Of a DNA stretch of 64,000 nt, positions 32,270-40,382 are shown piece by piece. The position numbers were made by a program, and so were the translations under genes. The number at the start of each line of letters is the position of its first letter. Position 1 is the stretch's first letter. The notes under the pieces are model-generated. The model did no database searches, was not told the DNA's origin, and was given only the letters and a program-made list of their open reading frames with translations. Origin of the DNA: Streptomyces xanthophaeus. GTDB lineage: Bacteria > Actinomycetota > Actinomycetes > Streptomycetales > Streptomycetaceae. The stretch covers positions 434,001 to 498,000 of the forward strand of contig NZ_JOFT01000011.1 of NCBI RefSeq assembly GCF_000725805.1. The letters are read 5' to 3'.

Positions 32270-33451
32270 ATGAGCACCGCACCCCGCTTGATCACCACAC
32301 CCCTGACCGCGGACCTGCTGCGCGGCGCCCTCGACCTGGAGCGCACCGACCGCGGCGTCCTGCCGCACCGGCTGCCCGCGCGGGCCCGCGCCCAGTGCAC
32401 CGACGGCCAGCTGGCCATGGCGGAGTCCCAGCCCTCCGGCGTACGCGTGGTGCTGCGCACCCGGGCCACCGTCATCGAGCTGGACGCCCTGCGCACCAAG
32501 CGGGCCTACCTGGGCGCCCCGCCCCGCCCCGACGGCGTCTACGACCTCCTGGTCGACGGGCAGTTGGCCGGTCAGGCCTCGGTGAGCGGCGGCAACGTCG
32601 TGACGGACGACATGGCCACCGGCTCCGCGGAGCTCCGGTCCGGGCCGGTGGGCACGGTCCGGTTCACCGGCCTCCCCGACCGGGACAAGGACGTGGAGGT
32701 CTGGCTGCCGTACAACGAGACGACCGAGCTGGTCGCCCTGCGCACCGACGCCCCCGTCGCACCCGTCCCTGACCGCGGCCGCCCCCGGTGGGTGCACCAC
32801 GGGAGCTCCATCAGCCACGGCTCCGACGCCGCGAGCCCGAGCACGACCTGGCCGGCCGTGGCGGGCGCGCTCGGCGGGGCGGAGCTGACCAACCTCGGCC
32901 TGGGCGGCAGCGCGCTGCTCGATCCGTTCACCGCCCGCGCCCTGCGCGACACCCCCGCCGACCTGATCAGCATCAAGATCGGCATCAACCTGGTCAACAC
33001 CGACCTGATGCGGCTGCGCGCCTTCGGCCCGGCGGTGCACGGCTTCCTCGACACCGTGCGCGAGGGCCATCCCACCACTCCGCTGCTGGTCATCTCGCCC
33101 GTCCTGTGCCCGATCCACGAGGACACGCCCGGGCCCAGCGCCCCGGACCTGGAGGAGTTGAAGTCGGGCCGGATACGTTTCCGGGCCACCGGTGACCCCG
33201 TGGAACGGGCCGCCGGGAAGCTGACCCTGGGCGTCATCCGGGACGAACTCGCCCGCCTCGTAGGGCAGCGGGCGGCCGAGGACCCGCACCTGCACCACCT
33301 CGACGGCCGCGCCCTCTACGGTGAAGCGGACTTCGCGGAACTGCCGCTGCCCGACGCGCTCCACCCGGACGCCGCGACGCACCGCCGCATGGGCGAGCGC
33401 TTCGCCGCCCTGGCCTTCGCCTCCGGCGGCCCCTTCGCCACCGGCGGCTGA
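32270..33451 (+). CDS. SGNH/GDSL-type hydrolase (SsfX3-like)
   Basis: 393 residues from ATG 32270. An N-terminal beta-rich domain (about 1-170, RATVIELDALRTKRAYLG, YDLLVDGQLAGQASV) precedes an SGNH hydrolase domain: block I VHHGSSISHGSD with the nucleophile Ser, LGLGGSALLDPF (block II Gly), KIGINLVNTDL (Asn block) and LPDALHPDAATH with the catalytic Asp and His. The two-domain layout resembles the acyltransferase SsfX3 and carbohydrate esterases. There is no signal peptide, so it acts in the cytoplasm. It is possibly an esterase co-regulated by the upstream TetR protein. Confidence 0.82.
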   Translation: MSTAPRLITTPLTADLLRGALDLERTDRGVLPHRLPARARAQCTDGQLAMAESQPSGVRVVLRTRATVIELDALRTKRAYLGAPPRPDGVYDLLVDGQLAGQASVSGGNVVTDDMATGSAELRSGPVGTVRFTGLPDRDKDVEVWLPYNETTELVALRTDAPVAPVPDRGRPRWVHHGSSISHGSDAASPSTTWPAVAGALGGAELTNLGLGGSALLDPFTARALRDTPADLISIKIGINLVNTDLMRLRAFGPAVHGFLDTVREGHPTTPLLVISPVLCPIHEDTPGPSAPDLEELKSGRIRFRATGDPVERAAGKLTLGVIRDELARLVGQRAAEDPHLHHLDGRALYGEADFAELPLPDALHPDAATHRRMGERFAALAFASGGPFATGG

Positions 33452-33508
33452 CCCCGTCCGCCCGCGACGCGGTCCGGCACGGCCCTGCGCTCCCGCGGCG
33501 CTCCCGCG

Positions 33509-34564
33509 TCAGCCGGCCGCCCGGCCGCTGCGGATCATCGGCGGGCTGAGGCGGGCGAAGCCCTCCTGGCGTTCGTAGGGGAAGTGCGGGTAGGGCGCGG
33601 GCCGGTGGCTCGCGGCGTCGAGCCGGGCCGTCTGCTCGGGCGTGAGGCTCCAGCCGACCGCCCCTATGTTCTGGAGCAGTTGGGCCTCGTTGCGCGCGCC
33701 GACGATGACGGAGGAGACCGTGGGCCGCCCCAGGAGCCAGTTGATGGCCACCTGCGGGACGGTCCGCTCCGTCTCCCGGGCGACTTCGTCGAGGGCGTCT
33801 ACCACCTCGTAGAGGTACGCCTCCTCCACCGGCGGGCCGTAGTCGGCCGTCTCGTGCAGGCGGCTCCCGGGCGGCAGCGGGCGGCCCCGGCGCAGCTTGC
33901 CCGTCAGGCGGCCCCAGCCCAGGGGGCTCCAGACCATGGCTCCGACGCCCTGGTCGTGGCCGAGCGGCATCAGGTCCCACTCGTAGTCGCGGCCGATGAG
34001 GGAGTAGTAGACCTGGTGGGCGGCGTAGCGGGGGAAGCCGAGCTTCTCGGCGGCGGACAGGGACTTCATCAGCTGCCAACCCGCGAAGTTGGAGACGCCT
34101 ACGTAACGGATCTTCCCGGACCTCACCAGCTGATCGAGCGTGGACAGCACCTCCTCGACGGGGGTGGCGGCGTCGAAGGCATGCAGTTGGAAGAGGTCGA
34201 TGTGGTCGGTGCCCAGCCTGCGCAGGGCGTCCTCGGTGGCCCGGATCAGGCGGGAGCGGGAGGTCCCGGCATCGCCGGGACCGTCGCCCGTCGGCAGGCC
34301 GGCCTTGGTGGACAGCAGGACCTGGTCCCGGCGGCCCTTGACGGCCTGGCCCAGCACTTCCTCCGAGGCCCCCGCCGAGTACACGTCGGCGGTGTCGAAC
34401 ATGGTGATGCCCGCCTCGATGCAGATGTCCACGAGCCGGCGCGCCTCCTGCGCGTCGGTGGTGCCCCAGGCGCCGAACAGCGGCCCCTGGCCTCCGAAGG
34501 TGCCGGCCCCGAAGCTGAGGGCGGGGACCTTGAGACCGGACGTACCGAGCTGCCTGTATTCCAT
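33509..34564 (-). CDS. Aldo/keto reductase
   Basis: 351 residues from ATG 34564 (AAGGGA upstream). A complete AKR barrel is seen: N-terminal MEYRQLGTSGLKVPALSFGAG, catalytic Asp and Tyr in FDTADVYSAGASEE, Lys in LLSTKAGLP, His in LFQLHAFD, then the NADP-binding S-N-F, YSPLGWGRLTGK and the C-terminal VSSVIVGARNEAQL. This matches the YghZ/Tas-like AKR group that reduces aldehydes or ketones with NADPH. It is divergent from a TetR gene with two repeated operators between. Confidence 0.92.
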   Translation of the reverse strand: MEYRQLGTSGLKVPALSFGAGTFGGQGPLFGAWGTTDAQEARRLVDICIEAGITMFDTADVYSAGASEEVLGQAVKGRRDQVLLSTKAGLPTGDGPGDAGTSRSRLIRATEDALRRLGTDHIDLFQLHAFDAATPVEEVLSTLDQLVRSGKIRYVGVSNFAGWQLMKSLSAAEKLGFPRYAAHQVYYSLIGRDYEWDLMPLGHDQGVGAMVWSPLGWGRLTGKLRRGRPLPPGSRLHETADYGPPVEEAYLYEVVDALDEVARETERTVPQVAINWLLGRPTVSSVIVGARNEAQLLQNIGAVGWSLTPEQTARLDAASHRPAPYPHFPYERQEGFARLSPPMIRSGRAAG

Positions 34565-34584
34565 GATGAATCCCTTCGGCGAAG

Positions 34585-34606
34585 TAATGGCACCGTAGAC
34601 CCGTTA
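34585..34606. promoter_or_regulatory. TetR/AKR operator, copy 1
   Basis: TAATGG-N10-CCGTTA imperfect palindrome. 20 of its 22 bases match copy 2 in direct orientation. It lies 21 bp before the AKR start. Confidence 0.65.
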
Positions 34607-34637
34607 AGCTGGTCCCAACCTAGCAGGGGATCATCAC

Positions 34638-34659
34638 TAATGGAACCGGAGACCCGTTA
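34638..34659. promoter_or_regulatory. TetR/AKR operator, copy 2, overlapping the TetR start codon
   Basis: TAATGG-N10-CCGTTA. Its last A is the first base of the TetR ATG, and it contains the GGAG ribosome-binding site. It lies 53 bp (about five helical turns) from copy 1. A repressor bound here would block both genes. Confidence 0.65.
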
Positions 34660-35270
34660 TGGCGCCCACTGATGCCGTCGAGCCGGGATCCGTACGCCCC
34701 GGGGGCCGCACCGCCCGCGTCCGGGCCTCGGTGCTGCGCGCGGCCGGCGACATGCTCGCCGAGTCCGGGTACCACGGCCTGGACCTGACGGAGGTCGCCC
34801 GCCGCGCCGAGGTCGGGAAGACCACCGTGTACCGGCGCTGGGGAACCGTGGCCGGGCTGGTCGCGGACCTGCTGACGGACATGGCCGAGCAGTCCTCACC
34901 GCGCACCGAGACGGGTTCGCTCCTGGAGGACCTGCGGGCCAACGCCGACCTCGTACGGCGCACGCTGTCCGACCCCCGCCAGGGGGCGCTGTTCACGTCC
35001 GTGATCGCCGCGGCCACGAGCGACGGGAAGACGGCCGAGGCACTGCACGCCTTCTACGAGGTGCGCGTCGCCGAGTGGGCGCCCTGCGTCGAGCAAGCCG
35101 TCGACCGGGGCGAACTTCCGGAGGGCACCGACGCTGCCGAGGTCGTCCGGGCCGTCTCGGCCCCCCTGTACTACCGGCTGCTGACCTCCGGCGCCCCGCT
35201 GGACGAAGCTGCGGCCGAACGGGCCGTGCAGGCGGCCGTCGCCGCGGCCCGCGCGGGGGCATTCACCTGA
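34659..35270 (+). CDS. TetR/AcrR-family regulator
   Basis: 203 residues from ATG 34659. The HTH region is VRASVLRAAGDMLAESGYHG, LDLTEVARRAEVGKTTVYRRWG (about 22-64), and the C-terminal domain (TLSDPRQGALFTSVIAAATSDG, LYYRLLTSGAPLDEAAAERAV) is of the TetR_C_11/16 type. It is divergent from an aldo/keto reductase. The twin 22-bp operators mark that gene and itself as its targets. Confidence 0.9.
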   Translation: MAPTDAVEPGSVRPGGRTARVRASVLRAAGDMLAESGYHGLDLTEVARRAEVGKTTVYRRWGTVAGLVADLLTDMAEQSSPRTETGSLLEDLRANADLVRRTLSDPRQGALFTSVIAAATSDGKTAEALHAFYEVRVAEWAPCVEQAVDRGELPEGTDAAEVVRAVSAPLYYRLLTSGAPLDEAAAERAVQAAVAAARAGAFT

Positions 35271-35293
35271 GGGGCGGTACGCCGGCCGGGCGG

Positions 35294-35312
35294 TGAACCG
35301 GTAGGCGGTTCA
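35294..35312. terminator. Hairpin between convergent TetR and AKR genes
   Basis: TGAACCG-GTAGG-CGGTTCA, perfect 7-bp arms, in the 47-bp gap. Adjacent 8-bp repeats run to 35331. Confidence 0.5.
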
Positions 35313-35317
35313 GCCGT

Positions 35318-36301
35318 TCAGCCGTTCAGCGAGGCCATCAGCTCCGGGGCGTAGCGCTCCCCCGAGGCCACCCCGTGCGGGGCCACGGCCTCGATGGCGG
35401 CCAGGTCGGCATCGGTGATCGTCACGGCGGTGGCGGCGACGTTCTCCTCCAGGTAGCGGCGGCGCTTGGTGCCCGGGATCGGCACCGCACCCTGGCGCAG
35501 GGTCCAGGCCAGGGCCAGCTGCGAGGGCGTGACGCCCTTCTCGGCGGCCAGGCGGCGCACCTGGTCGACGACGGCGAGGTTGCGCCCGAAGTTCTCGCCC
35601 TGGAAGCGCGGGTCGGTGCGGCGGAAGTCGTCGGCGGCGAAGTCGTCGGGGCTGGTGACGGCGCCCGAGAGGAAGCCGCGGCCGAGCGGCGAGTAGGCGA
35701 CGAGCCCGATGCCGAGCCGGCGCAGGGTGTCCAGGACCCCGTCCTGCTCGATGCCGCGCTCGAAGAGGCTGTACTCCGTCTGCACGGCGGCCAGCGGGTG
35801 CACGGCGTGAGCCCGCTCGATGGTGGCGGGCGCGGCCTCGCACAGGCCGATGTGGCGGACCTTGCCGGCCGCGACGAGCTCGGCCAGGGCGCCGACGCTC
35901 TCCTCGACGGGGACGTTCGGGTCGATGCGGTGCAGGTAGTAGAGGTCGATGTGGTCGGTTCCCAGGTGGCGCAGGGAGCGGTCGGCCGCCCGGCGGATGT
36001 ACTCCGGGGTGGCGTTGTGGCCGCGGAAACCTCCGTCATCGGTGAACTCGACGCCGGTCTTCGTGGCGATCACGGCGGCTTCGCGGCGGCCGGCCAGCGC
36101 CTTGCCGAGCAGCTGCTCGTTGTGGAAGGGGCCGTAGCCCTCGGCGGTGTCGAGCAGGGTGACGCCCAGCTCCAGGGCGCGGTCGATCGTGGCGAGGGAT
36201 TCGGTCTCGTCGGTGGCTCCGTAGTGGGCGCTCATGCCCATCAGGCCGAGGCCCTCGGCGCCGACTTCCAGGCCCTGACCGCCCAGTGCGCGGATCTCCA
36301 T
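35318..36301 (-). CDS. Aldo/keto reductase (second copy type)
   Basis: 327 residues from ATG 36301, 7 nt after AAGGAG. AKR features: [22 protein letters not shown], Asp and Tyr in [14 protein letters not shown], Lys in [10 protein letters not shown], His in [27 protein letters not shown], and the cofactor loop [18 protein letters not shown]. This is the widespread AKR13/YakC-like group using NADPH. It is divergent from its own TetR gene. Its 3' end consists of 8-bp tandem repeats (GCTGAACG) that contain the stop codon. Confidence 0.92.
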   Translation of the reverse strand: MEIRALGGQGLEVGAEGLGLMGMSAHYGATDETESLATIDRALELGVTLLDTAEGYGPFHNEQLLGKALAGRREAAVIATKTGVEFTDDGGFRGHNATPEYIRRAADRSLRHLGTDHIDLYYLHRIDPNVPVEESVGALAELVAAGKVRHIGLCEAAPATIERAHAVHPLAAVQTEYSLFERGIEQDGVLDTLRRLGIGLVAYSPLGRGFLSGAVTSPDDFAADDFRRTDPRFQGENFGRNLAVVDQVRRLAAEKGVTPSQLALAWTLRQGAVPIPGTKRRRYLEENVAATAVTITDADLAAIEAVAPHGVASGERYAPELMASLNG

Positions 36302-36326
36302 GACGTTCTCCTTCAGGTGGGCCAAT

Positions 36327-36340
36327 AAGTAACTAACTGG
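36327..36340. promoter_or_regulatory. TetR operator arm 1 (AKR side)
   Basis: AAGTAACTAACTGG. It pairs as an inverted repeat with 36382-36395 (one mismatch); centres are 55 bp apart. Together with CCA at 36322-36324 it also forms a CCAnnnAGTNACTnnnTGG-like site. Confidence 0.65.
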
Positions 36341-36381
36341 ATAGATAGACCATGCACCACGCCCGCCGGGGATGTCAATAA

Positions 36382-36395
36382 CCAGATAGTTACTT
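36382..36395. promoter_or_regulatory. TetR operator arm 2 (TetR side)
   Basis: CCAGATAGTTACTT, directly upstream of the -10 of the TetR gene (TAGGCT, 36398). A repressor here would cover that promoter. Confidence 0.65.
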
Positions 36396-36397
36396 GC

Positions 36398-36403
36398 TAG
36401 GCT
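36398..36403 (+). promoter_or_regulatory. -10 element of TetR gene, leaderless arrangement
   Basis: TAGGCT, 7 nt before ATG 36411, with no ribosome-binding site between. Confidence 0.55.
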
Positions 36404-36410
36404 GCGGACC

Positions 36411-37004
36411 ATGGCAAGGGATTCCAGCGCGACCAAGGCGCGCCTGCTCGACGCGGCGTTCGCCGAGTTCGCGACGTACGGCATCGCCGGTGCGCGGGTC
36501 GACCGCGTCGCCGAGGCCGCGCAGGCGAACAAGCGGCTCATCTACGTCTACTTCGGCAACAAGGAGCAGCTCTTCGACGCGGTGCTCCAGCGGGCCCTGG
36601 AGACCGGCTCGGAGTCCGTGCCGTTCGACGCCGACGACCTGCCCGGCTACGCGGGCGCCGTCTTCGACCACCTCGTCGAGCGGCCGTCCCTGATGCGGCT
36701 GGTGCTGTGGAAGCAGTTGGAGCGTCCGGGAGCGACGGACACGGAGGCCGCCTCCTACGCGGGCAAGGCCGCGGCGGTCCGGCAGGCGCAGGACGCGGGC
36801 CGCATCGACGCGGGCATGGACCCCGTCGACGTGCTGACGCTGGTCGTGGCCCTGTCCCAGGCCTGGTTCGGCGCGGTGGGCGACCCCGCGGCGGGCGGTC
36901 CCGGCGCCGGCTGGACCCCCGAGCGGCTGGCCCGCCACCGCGCGGCGGTGGTGGAGTCGGTCCGCCGGATCACCGCTCCGGTGCCCCCCGGCCCGGCCCG
37001 CTGA
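36411..37004 (+). CDS. TetR/AcrR-family regulator
   Basis: 197 residues from ATG 36411. N-terminal [55 protein letters not shown] (about 8-60), and a ligand domain of the TetR_C_YjdC-like type ([18 protein letters not shown]). It is divergent from an aldo/keto reductase, with a 14-bp inverted repeat pair in the 109-bp gap. It should repress that reductase and itself, responding to an aldehyde or similar ligand. Confidence 0.9.
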   Translation: MARDSSATKARLLDAAFAEFATYGIAGARVDRVAEAAQANKRLIYVYFGNKEQLFDAVLQRALETGSESVPFDADDLPGYAGAVFDHLVERPSLMRLVLWKQLERPGATDTEAASYAGKAAAVRQAQDAGRIDAGMDPVDVLTLVVALSQAWFGAVGDPAAGGPGAGWTPERLARHRAAVVESVRRITAPVPPGPAR

Positions 37005-37029
37005 CGCCCGGGGCACCGCGGCCGCGCGG

Positions 37030-37401
37030 TCAGCGCGGCAGTCGGGCCACCAGCAGGGCCAGGCCGCGCCGGAGCCGACGGAAGTAGGTGGCCCGGCTCA
37101 GGTGCAGGCGCCGGGCGACCTGGTGGTGCGTACGGCCCCTCCCCAGGTAGTACGCCTGCAGGATCGTCCCCGCCATCCGGGCGGCGACCGCTCCGGGCAC
37201 CTGCGGTGCGATCCCCGCGTGCAGGGCCCGGCAGGCGAGTCCGGCCAGCAGGGGCACCCCGCCGGCCAGCCGCACCACCAGCGCCAGGGCCTCCGGATCC
37301 TCGATGCCCGCGGCCCGGGCCTGCGCCTCGACCGCCTCGGGCTGCCGGGGCCCGAGGGTGACGGTGGCCAGTCCCGCTCCGCCCGGCCCGCGGCGGCCCA
37401 A
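37030..37401 (-). pseudogene. 3' fragment of a large ATP-binding/HTH regulator
   Basis: Only about 120 residues remain. The C-terminal part (GTILQAYYLGRGRTHHQVAR, RLHLSRATYFRRLRRGLALL) is the helix-turn-helix end seen in large actinobacterial ATPase/TPR regulators, preceded by a helix-rich stretch (DPEALALVVRLAGGVPLLAG) typical of the segment after the ATPase. No ATPase domain and no convincing start precede it: the frame reaches 37401 and there meets an oppositely oriented fragment. I read it as a truncated gene; a short functional HTH protein cannot be excluded. Confidence 0.5.
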
Positions 37402-37850
37402 TCGGGAACGGCGGCTATTACCAGGTGACCCTGGAGATCTACTGCGTACCGCCGCCCCCGGGCTCCGGGCAGATCGTGGGCGTCCACTCCGGCAAGTGCC
37501 TGGACGTGAAGGGCTCCAAGACCGCCGACGGCACGCCCATCCAGATCTACGCCTGCAACGGCACCGACGCGCAGGCGTGGAAGCCGGAGGCCAACGGCAC
37601 CGTCCGCGCCCTGGGCAAGTGCCTGGACGGCAAGACGGAGAACGGTTCGCTCATCGGGCTCAACTCCTGTCACGAGGGGCTGAACCAGAAGTGGGAGCAG
37701 CTCCCGGGCGGCCTGCTGCGCAGCGTCCACTCGGGCAGGTGCCTCGACGTCCTCGGCTCGGACACCGGCAACGGGTCCCGCGTCGGCATCTGGGACTGCA
37801 CCCCGCACCACACCGACCAGCAGTGGCGCGGTTCGGCCCTGGAGACCTGA
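37401..37850 (+). pseudogene. 3' fragment of a secreted ricin-B (beta-trefoil) lectin protein
   Basis: The frame encodes IGNGGYYQVTLEIYCVPPPP and then a complete beta-trefoil of three QxW-type repeats: VGVHSGKCLDVKGSKTADGT...AQAWKP, ALGKCLDGKTENGS...NQKWEQL, VHSGRCLDVLGSDTGNGS...QQWRG. These lectin domains sit at the C-terminus of secreted glycosidases and proteases. There is no signal peptide; the only start (GTG 37425) lies inside coding-like sequence. The catalytic part has been lost at about the same point where the opposite-strand fragment ends. Confidence 0.6.
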
Positions 37851-37957
37851 CCGCACCGCTGACCTGCGGCGCGGCCCGCGGGGCGGCTGCCCCCACGTCG
37901 GGGGCGGGTGCCCGGCGGCCGCGCGGAAATCCCGCGCTGCGCACCGGGCGGGCTCGC

Positions 37958-37963
37958 TACCAT
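37958..37963 (+). promoter_or_regulatory. -10 element of the RNA ligase gene, leaderless arrangement
   Basis: TACCAT, 6 nt before GTG 37970. Confidence 0.45.
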
Positions 37964-37969
37964 CGCCCG

Positions 37970-39037
37970 GTGCACCCCGAACCCCTGCCCTGGTCCCCGT
38001 ATCCGAAGATCCCGGCGAACCGCCGTCTGGGCGAGGCCCGGGGACGGGACTGGGTCGCCCACGAGAAGGTCCACGGCGCCAACTTCGCCGTGGTGTGCGA
38101 CGCCTGGGGCGCGCACCCCGCCAAGCGGCGCGAGCTGCTCGGGGAGGCCGGACTCGACGACTTCTTCGGCGTCGGCCGGATCTGGCCGGCCCTGGCGGTC
38201 GCGGCGACCCGCTGCGCCCGGGCCCTGCGGGAGCGGCACGGAGCCGGCGCCTCGGCGGTCGTGACCCTCTACGGCGAACTGGCGGGCGGCCACTACCCGC
38301 ACCACGCCGTACCCCCGGTCCCGGGGGCGGAGCCCGTGCAGACGGGCGTCTGGTACGCCCCGGACCTGCTGTGGCTCCCTTTCGACGCGACCGTCGCGGA
38401 CGCAGACCCGGGCTGGGGCTCGGACGCCGGCTCGGACGCGCACGCCGGCTCGGACGCGGACGTGGACGCGGACAGCCTCGTCTGGGTCGCCGACCGGACG
38501 CTGCGCGCCGCGGCCGGCGCCGCCGGACTGCACTGCGCCCCGCTCCTGGGCGAAGGCCCGGTCGCGCGGCTCCAGGAGCTGCCCGTCGAGTTCCCCACCC
38601 GGCTGCCCGCTCTGCTGGGCCTGCCCGCGCTCCCGGGCAACCTCGCGGAGGGTCTGGTCGTCAAGCCGGCCGGGGAATTCCGGGGCGCCGCACGGCCCAT
38701 GGCCAAGTTCAAGCAGCCCGCCTTCGCCGAGGACGAGCGCTTCGACGGCTCGCGCCCCTACCAGGCGCCCCCGGAGGGCGCGGCCGGTGTCCCCGGCTGG
38801 CTGCTGGCCCACGGCACCGCCCTGCTCACCCCGGCGCGGGCGGCTTCGGCCGTGAGCAAGCTCGGACCGCGCACTCCGGCGGGGGAACTGGCCGCCGAGA
38901 TCGCCCGGGACGCCGCCGAGGAGGCGGCCGAGACCCTGGGCGGCATGGACGGGGCCGAGCACCGCGCCCTGGAGGAGGCCCTGCGCGCCGGAGCCCTGTC
39001 CCTGGCCCGCTTCGACGCGGCCGACCGCCGGGTCTGA
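37970..39037 (+). CDS. RNA ligase family protein (T4 Rnl2-like)
   Basis: 355 residues from GTG 37970. The nucleotidyltransferase motifs of ATP-dependent RNA ligases are present: motif I EKVHGANFAVVC (Lys at about residue 31 would carry AMP), motif III-like LYGELAGGHYP, motif IV EGLVVKP and motif V MAKFKQPAFAE. This matches the Rnl2 branch that seals nicks or ends in RNA. The middle contains a non-conserved Asp/Ala/Gly/Ser repeat (about 38396-38475) from a short DNA repeat. No kinase, phosphatase or toxin is encoded next to it, so the RNA substrate is unknown. Confidence 0.82.
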   Translation: MHPEPLPWSPYPKIPANRRLGEARGRDWVAHEKVHGANFAVVCDAWGAHPAKRRELLGEAGLDDFFGVGRIWPALAVAATRCARALRERHGAGASAVVTLYGELAGGHYPHHAVPPVPGAEPVQTGVWYAPDLLWLPFDATVADADPGWGSDAGSDAHAGSDADVDADSLVWVADRTLRAAAGAAGLHCAPLLGEGPVARLQELPVEFPTRLPALLGLPALPGNLAEGLVVKPAGEFRGAARPMAKFKQPAFAEDERFDGSRPYQAPPEGAAGVPGWLLAHGTALLTPARAASAVSKLGPRTPAGELAAEIARDAAEEAAETLGGMDGAEHRALEEALRAGALSLARFDAADRRV

Positions 39038-39142
39038 GGGGACGAGGGCGCGTCCCGCCGGTGCGGTGCGGCCTGTCGTGGATCACGGTGAACCGTCATG
39101 CTGGCCGGGAGGGCAGCAGCACTACGAGCGACGGGAGCGTGC

Positions 39143-40093
39143 ATGGCGACGAACGGGTCCACCAAGGTCGAAGTCAGGCCGGTGGCGGGGCACATCGGGG
39201 CCGAGATCACGGGGCCCGACCTGGCCGGAGAGCTGGACGATGCGGTGGTCGCCGAGATCCGGGCCGCCGTACTGCGCTGGAAGGTGGTCTTCTTCCGGGA
39301 GCAGAAGCTCGATCACGCCGCCCACGTGGCCTTCGCCCGCAGGTTCGGCGAACCCGTGGTGCTGCGCTCGCGCGGCAGCGCTTCGCCCGCCGGGTTCCCC
39401 GAGGTCGAGACCACGGCCGACCGGCTGGAGCTCGGCGGCCGTTACGGCATGGACCACGAGGAATGGCTGCGGCGGCGCCGCCACACGCTGCTGCGGGGCT
39501 GGCACTGCGACCACGGCGCCCGGGTCGACCCGCCGGCCGCGACGATCCTGCGCGCCGAGGCCGTACCGCCCTACGGCGGCGACACCACCTGGTCCAATCT
39601 GGCGGCCGCCTACGCGGGGCTCTCGCGGCCCGTACGGCAGTTCGTCGACGGACTGCGCGCCGAGCACCGGCTGGGCGTCGGCTATCAGCCGCGGCCGGGG
39701 GACGACGCGTACGTCCGGCACCTGCTGGACCATCAGAGCGCCTCGCACCACCCGCTGGTACGCGTGCACCCGGAGACGGGCGAGCGGGTGCTGTTCGTCA
39801 ACGGCTACTACGTGGAGCAGATCCTGGGCCTGTCCCGTGCCGAGAGCGGACCGGTGCTGGAGATGCTGCTGGAGCAGGCGACGCGGCCCGAGTACACGGT
39901 GCGGTTCCGGTGGGAGCCGGGCAGCGTGGCCTTCTGGGACAACCGGGCCACGATCCACCTGGCCCCGTCCGACACCGCCCACCTCGACGCCCCGCGGGTG
40001 ATGCACCGCGTGATGCTGGCCGGTGACGTGCCGGTGGGGGTGGACGGCGAGCCTTCGGCACCGGTCGTGGGCACGGAGCCGGGGCGCTGGTGA
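39143..40093 (+). CDS. TauD/TfdA-family Fe(II)/2-oxoglutarate dioxygenase
   Basis: 316 residues from ATG 39143 (GGGAGCG upstream). The double-stranded beta-helix fold has the iron motif H-x-D in GWHCDHG, the distal His in APRVMHRVMLAG, and the 2-oxoglutarate-binding Arg in that same region. Other TauD features are VEVRPVAGHIGAEITGPDLA at the N-terminus, VVFFREQKLDHAAHVAFARRFGEP and GSVAFWDNRATIHLAPSD. It is a cytoplasmic oxygenase acting on taurine-like sulfonates, aryloxyalkanoates or another substrate. A strong terminator follows at once. Confidence 0.9.
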   Translation: MATNGSTKVEVRPVAGHIGAEITGPDLAGELDDAVVAEIRAAVLRWKVVFFREQKLDHAAHVAFARRFGEPVVLRSRGSASPAGFPEVETTADRLELGGRYGMDHEEWLRRRRHTLLRGWHCDHGARVDPPAATILRAEAVPPYGGDTTWSNLAAAYAGLSRPVRQFVDGLRAEHRLGVGYQPRPGDDAYVRHLLDHQSASHHPLVRVHPETGERVLFVNGYYVEQILGLSRAESGPVLEMLLEQATRPEYTVRFRWEPGSVAFWDNRATIHLAPSDTAHLDAPRVMHRVMLAGDVPVGVDGEPSAPVVGTEPGRW

Positions 40094-40094
40094 A

Positions 40095-40125
40095 CCGGGG
40101 CCGGCGGACCGTCCGCCGACCCCGG
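40095..40125 (+). terminator. Terminator of the TauD-type gene
   Basis: CCGGGG.CGGCGGAC pairs with GTCCGCCG.CCCCGG, one mismatch, starting 2 bp after the stop codon. Confidence 0.75.
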
Positions 40126-40219
40126 CAAGATCGTTGACCAGAACCTTGTCGTTTGGCTTGAAACAGTGCAATGCTGTGCGTGCGGAGACCCTCTCCCCTC
40201 CCCCGTGGAGAGAGGTCGA

Positions 40220-40254
40220 CGGCCCCGCCTGAGCACCCCCGCAGGGCGGGGCCG
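40220..40254. terminator. Second strong hairpin downstream
   Basis: CGGCCCCGCC (40220-40229) and GGCGGGGCCG (40245-40254), perfect 10-bp arms with a 15-nt loop. It may end a small RNA reading right or the leftward PH-like gene. Confidence 0.6.
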
Positions 40255-40382
40255 ACCGCATGAACTCCTCGCGGCCCGGCCCCCGAGGCGGCGTCGGCGC
40301 CCGCCAGGACGCCCCTCCCAATGGCTGGAAACCGCCGTAGTTGCGGATGGTCGGCCGCAGCCCGCCGCCCGCTCTCCGGGGA

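Larger units (their letters stand above)
40094..40382. other. Intergenic region with a possible small RNA
   Basis: 289 bp without a protein gene. It contains a terminator (40095-40125), an AT-richer stretch 40129-40175 (TTGACC, TTGTCG, TTGGCTTGAAA), and a second strong hairpin (40220-40254). This could be an independent short transcript. Confidence 0.4.
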
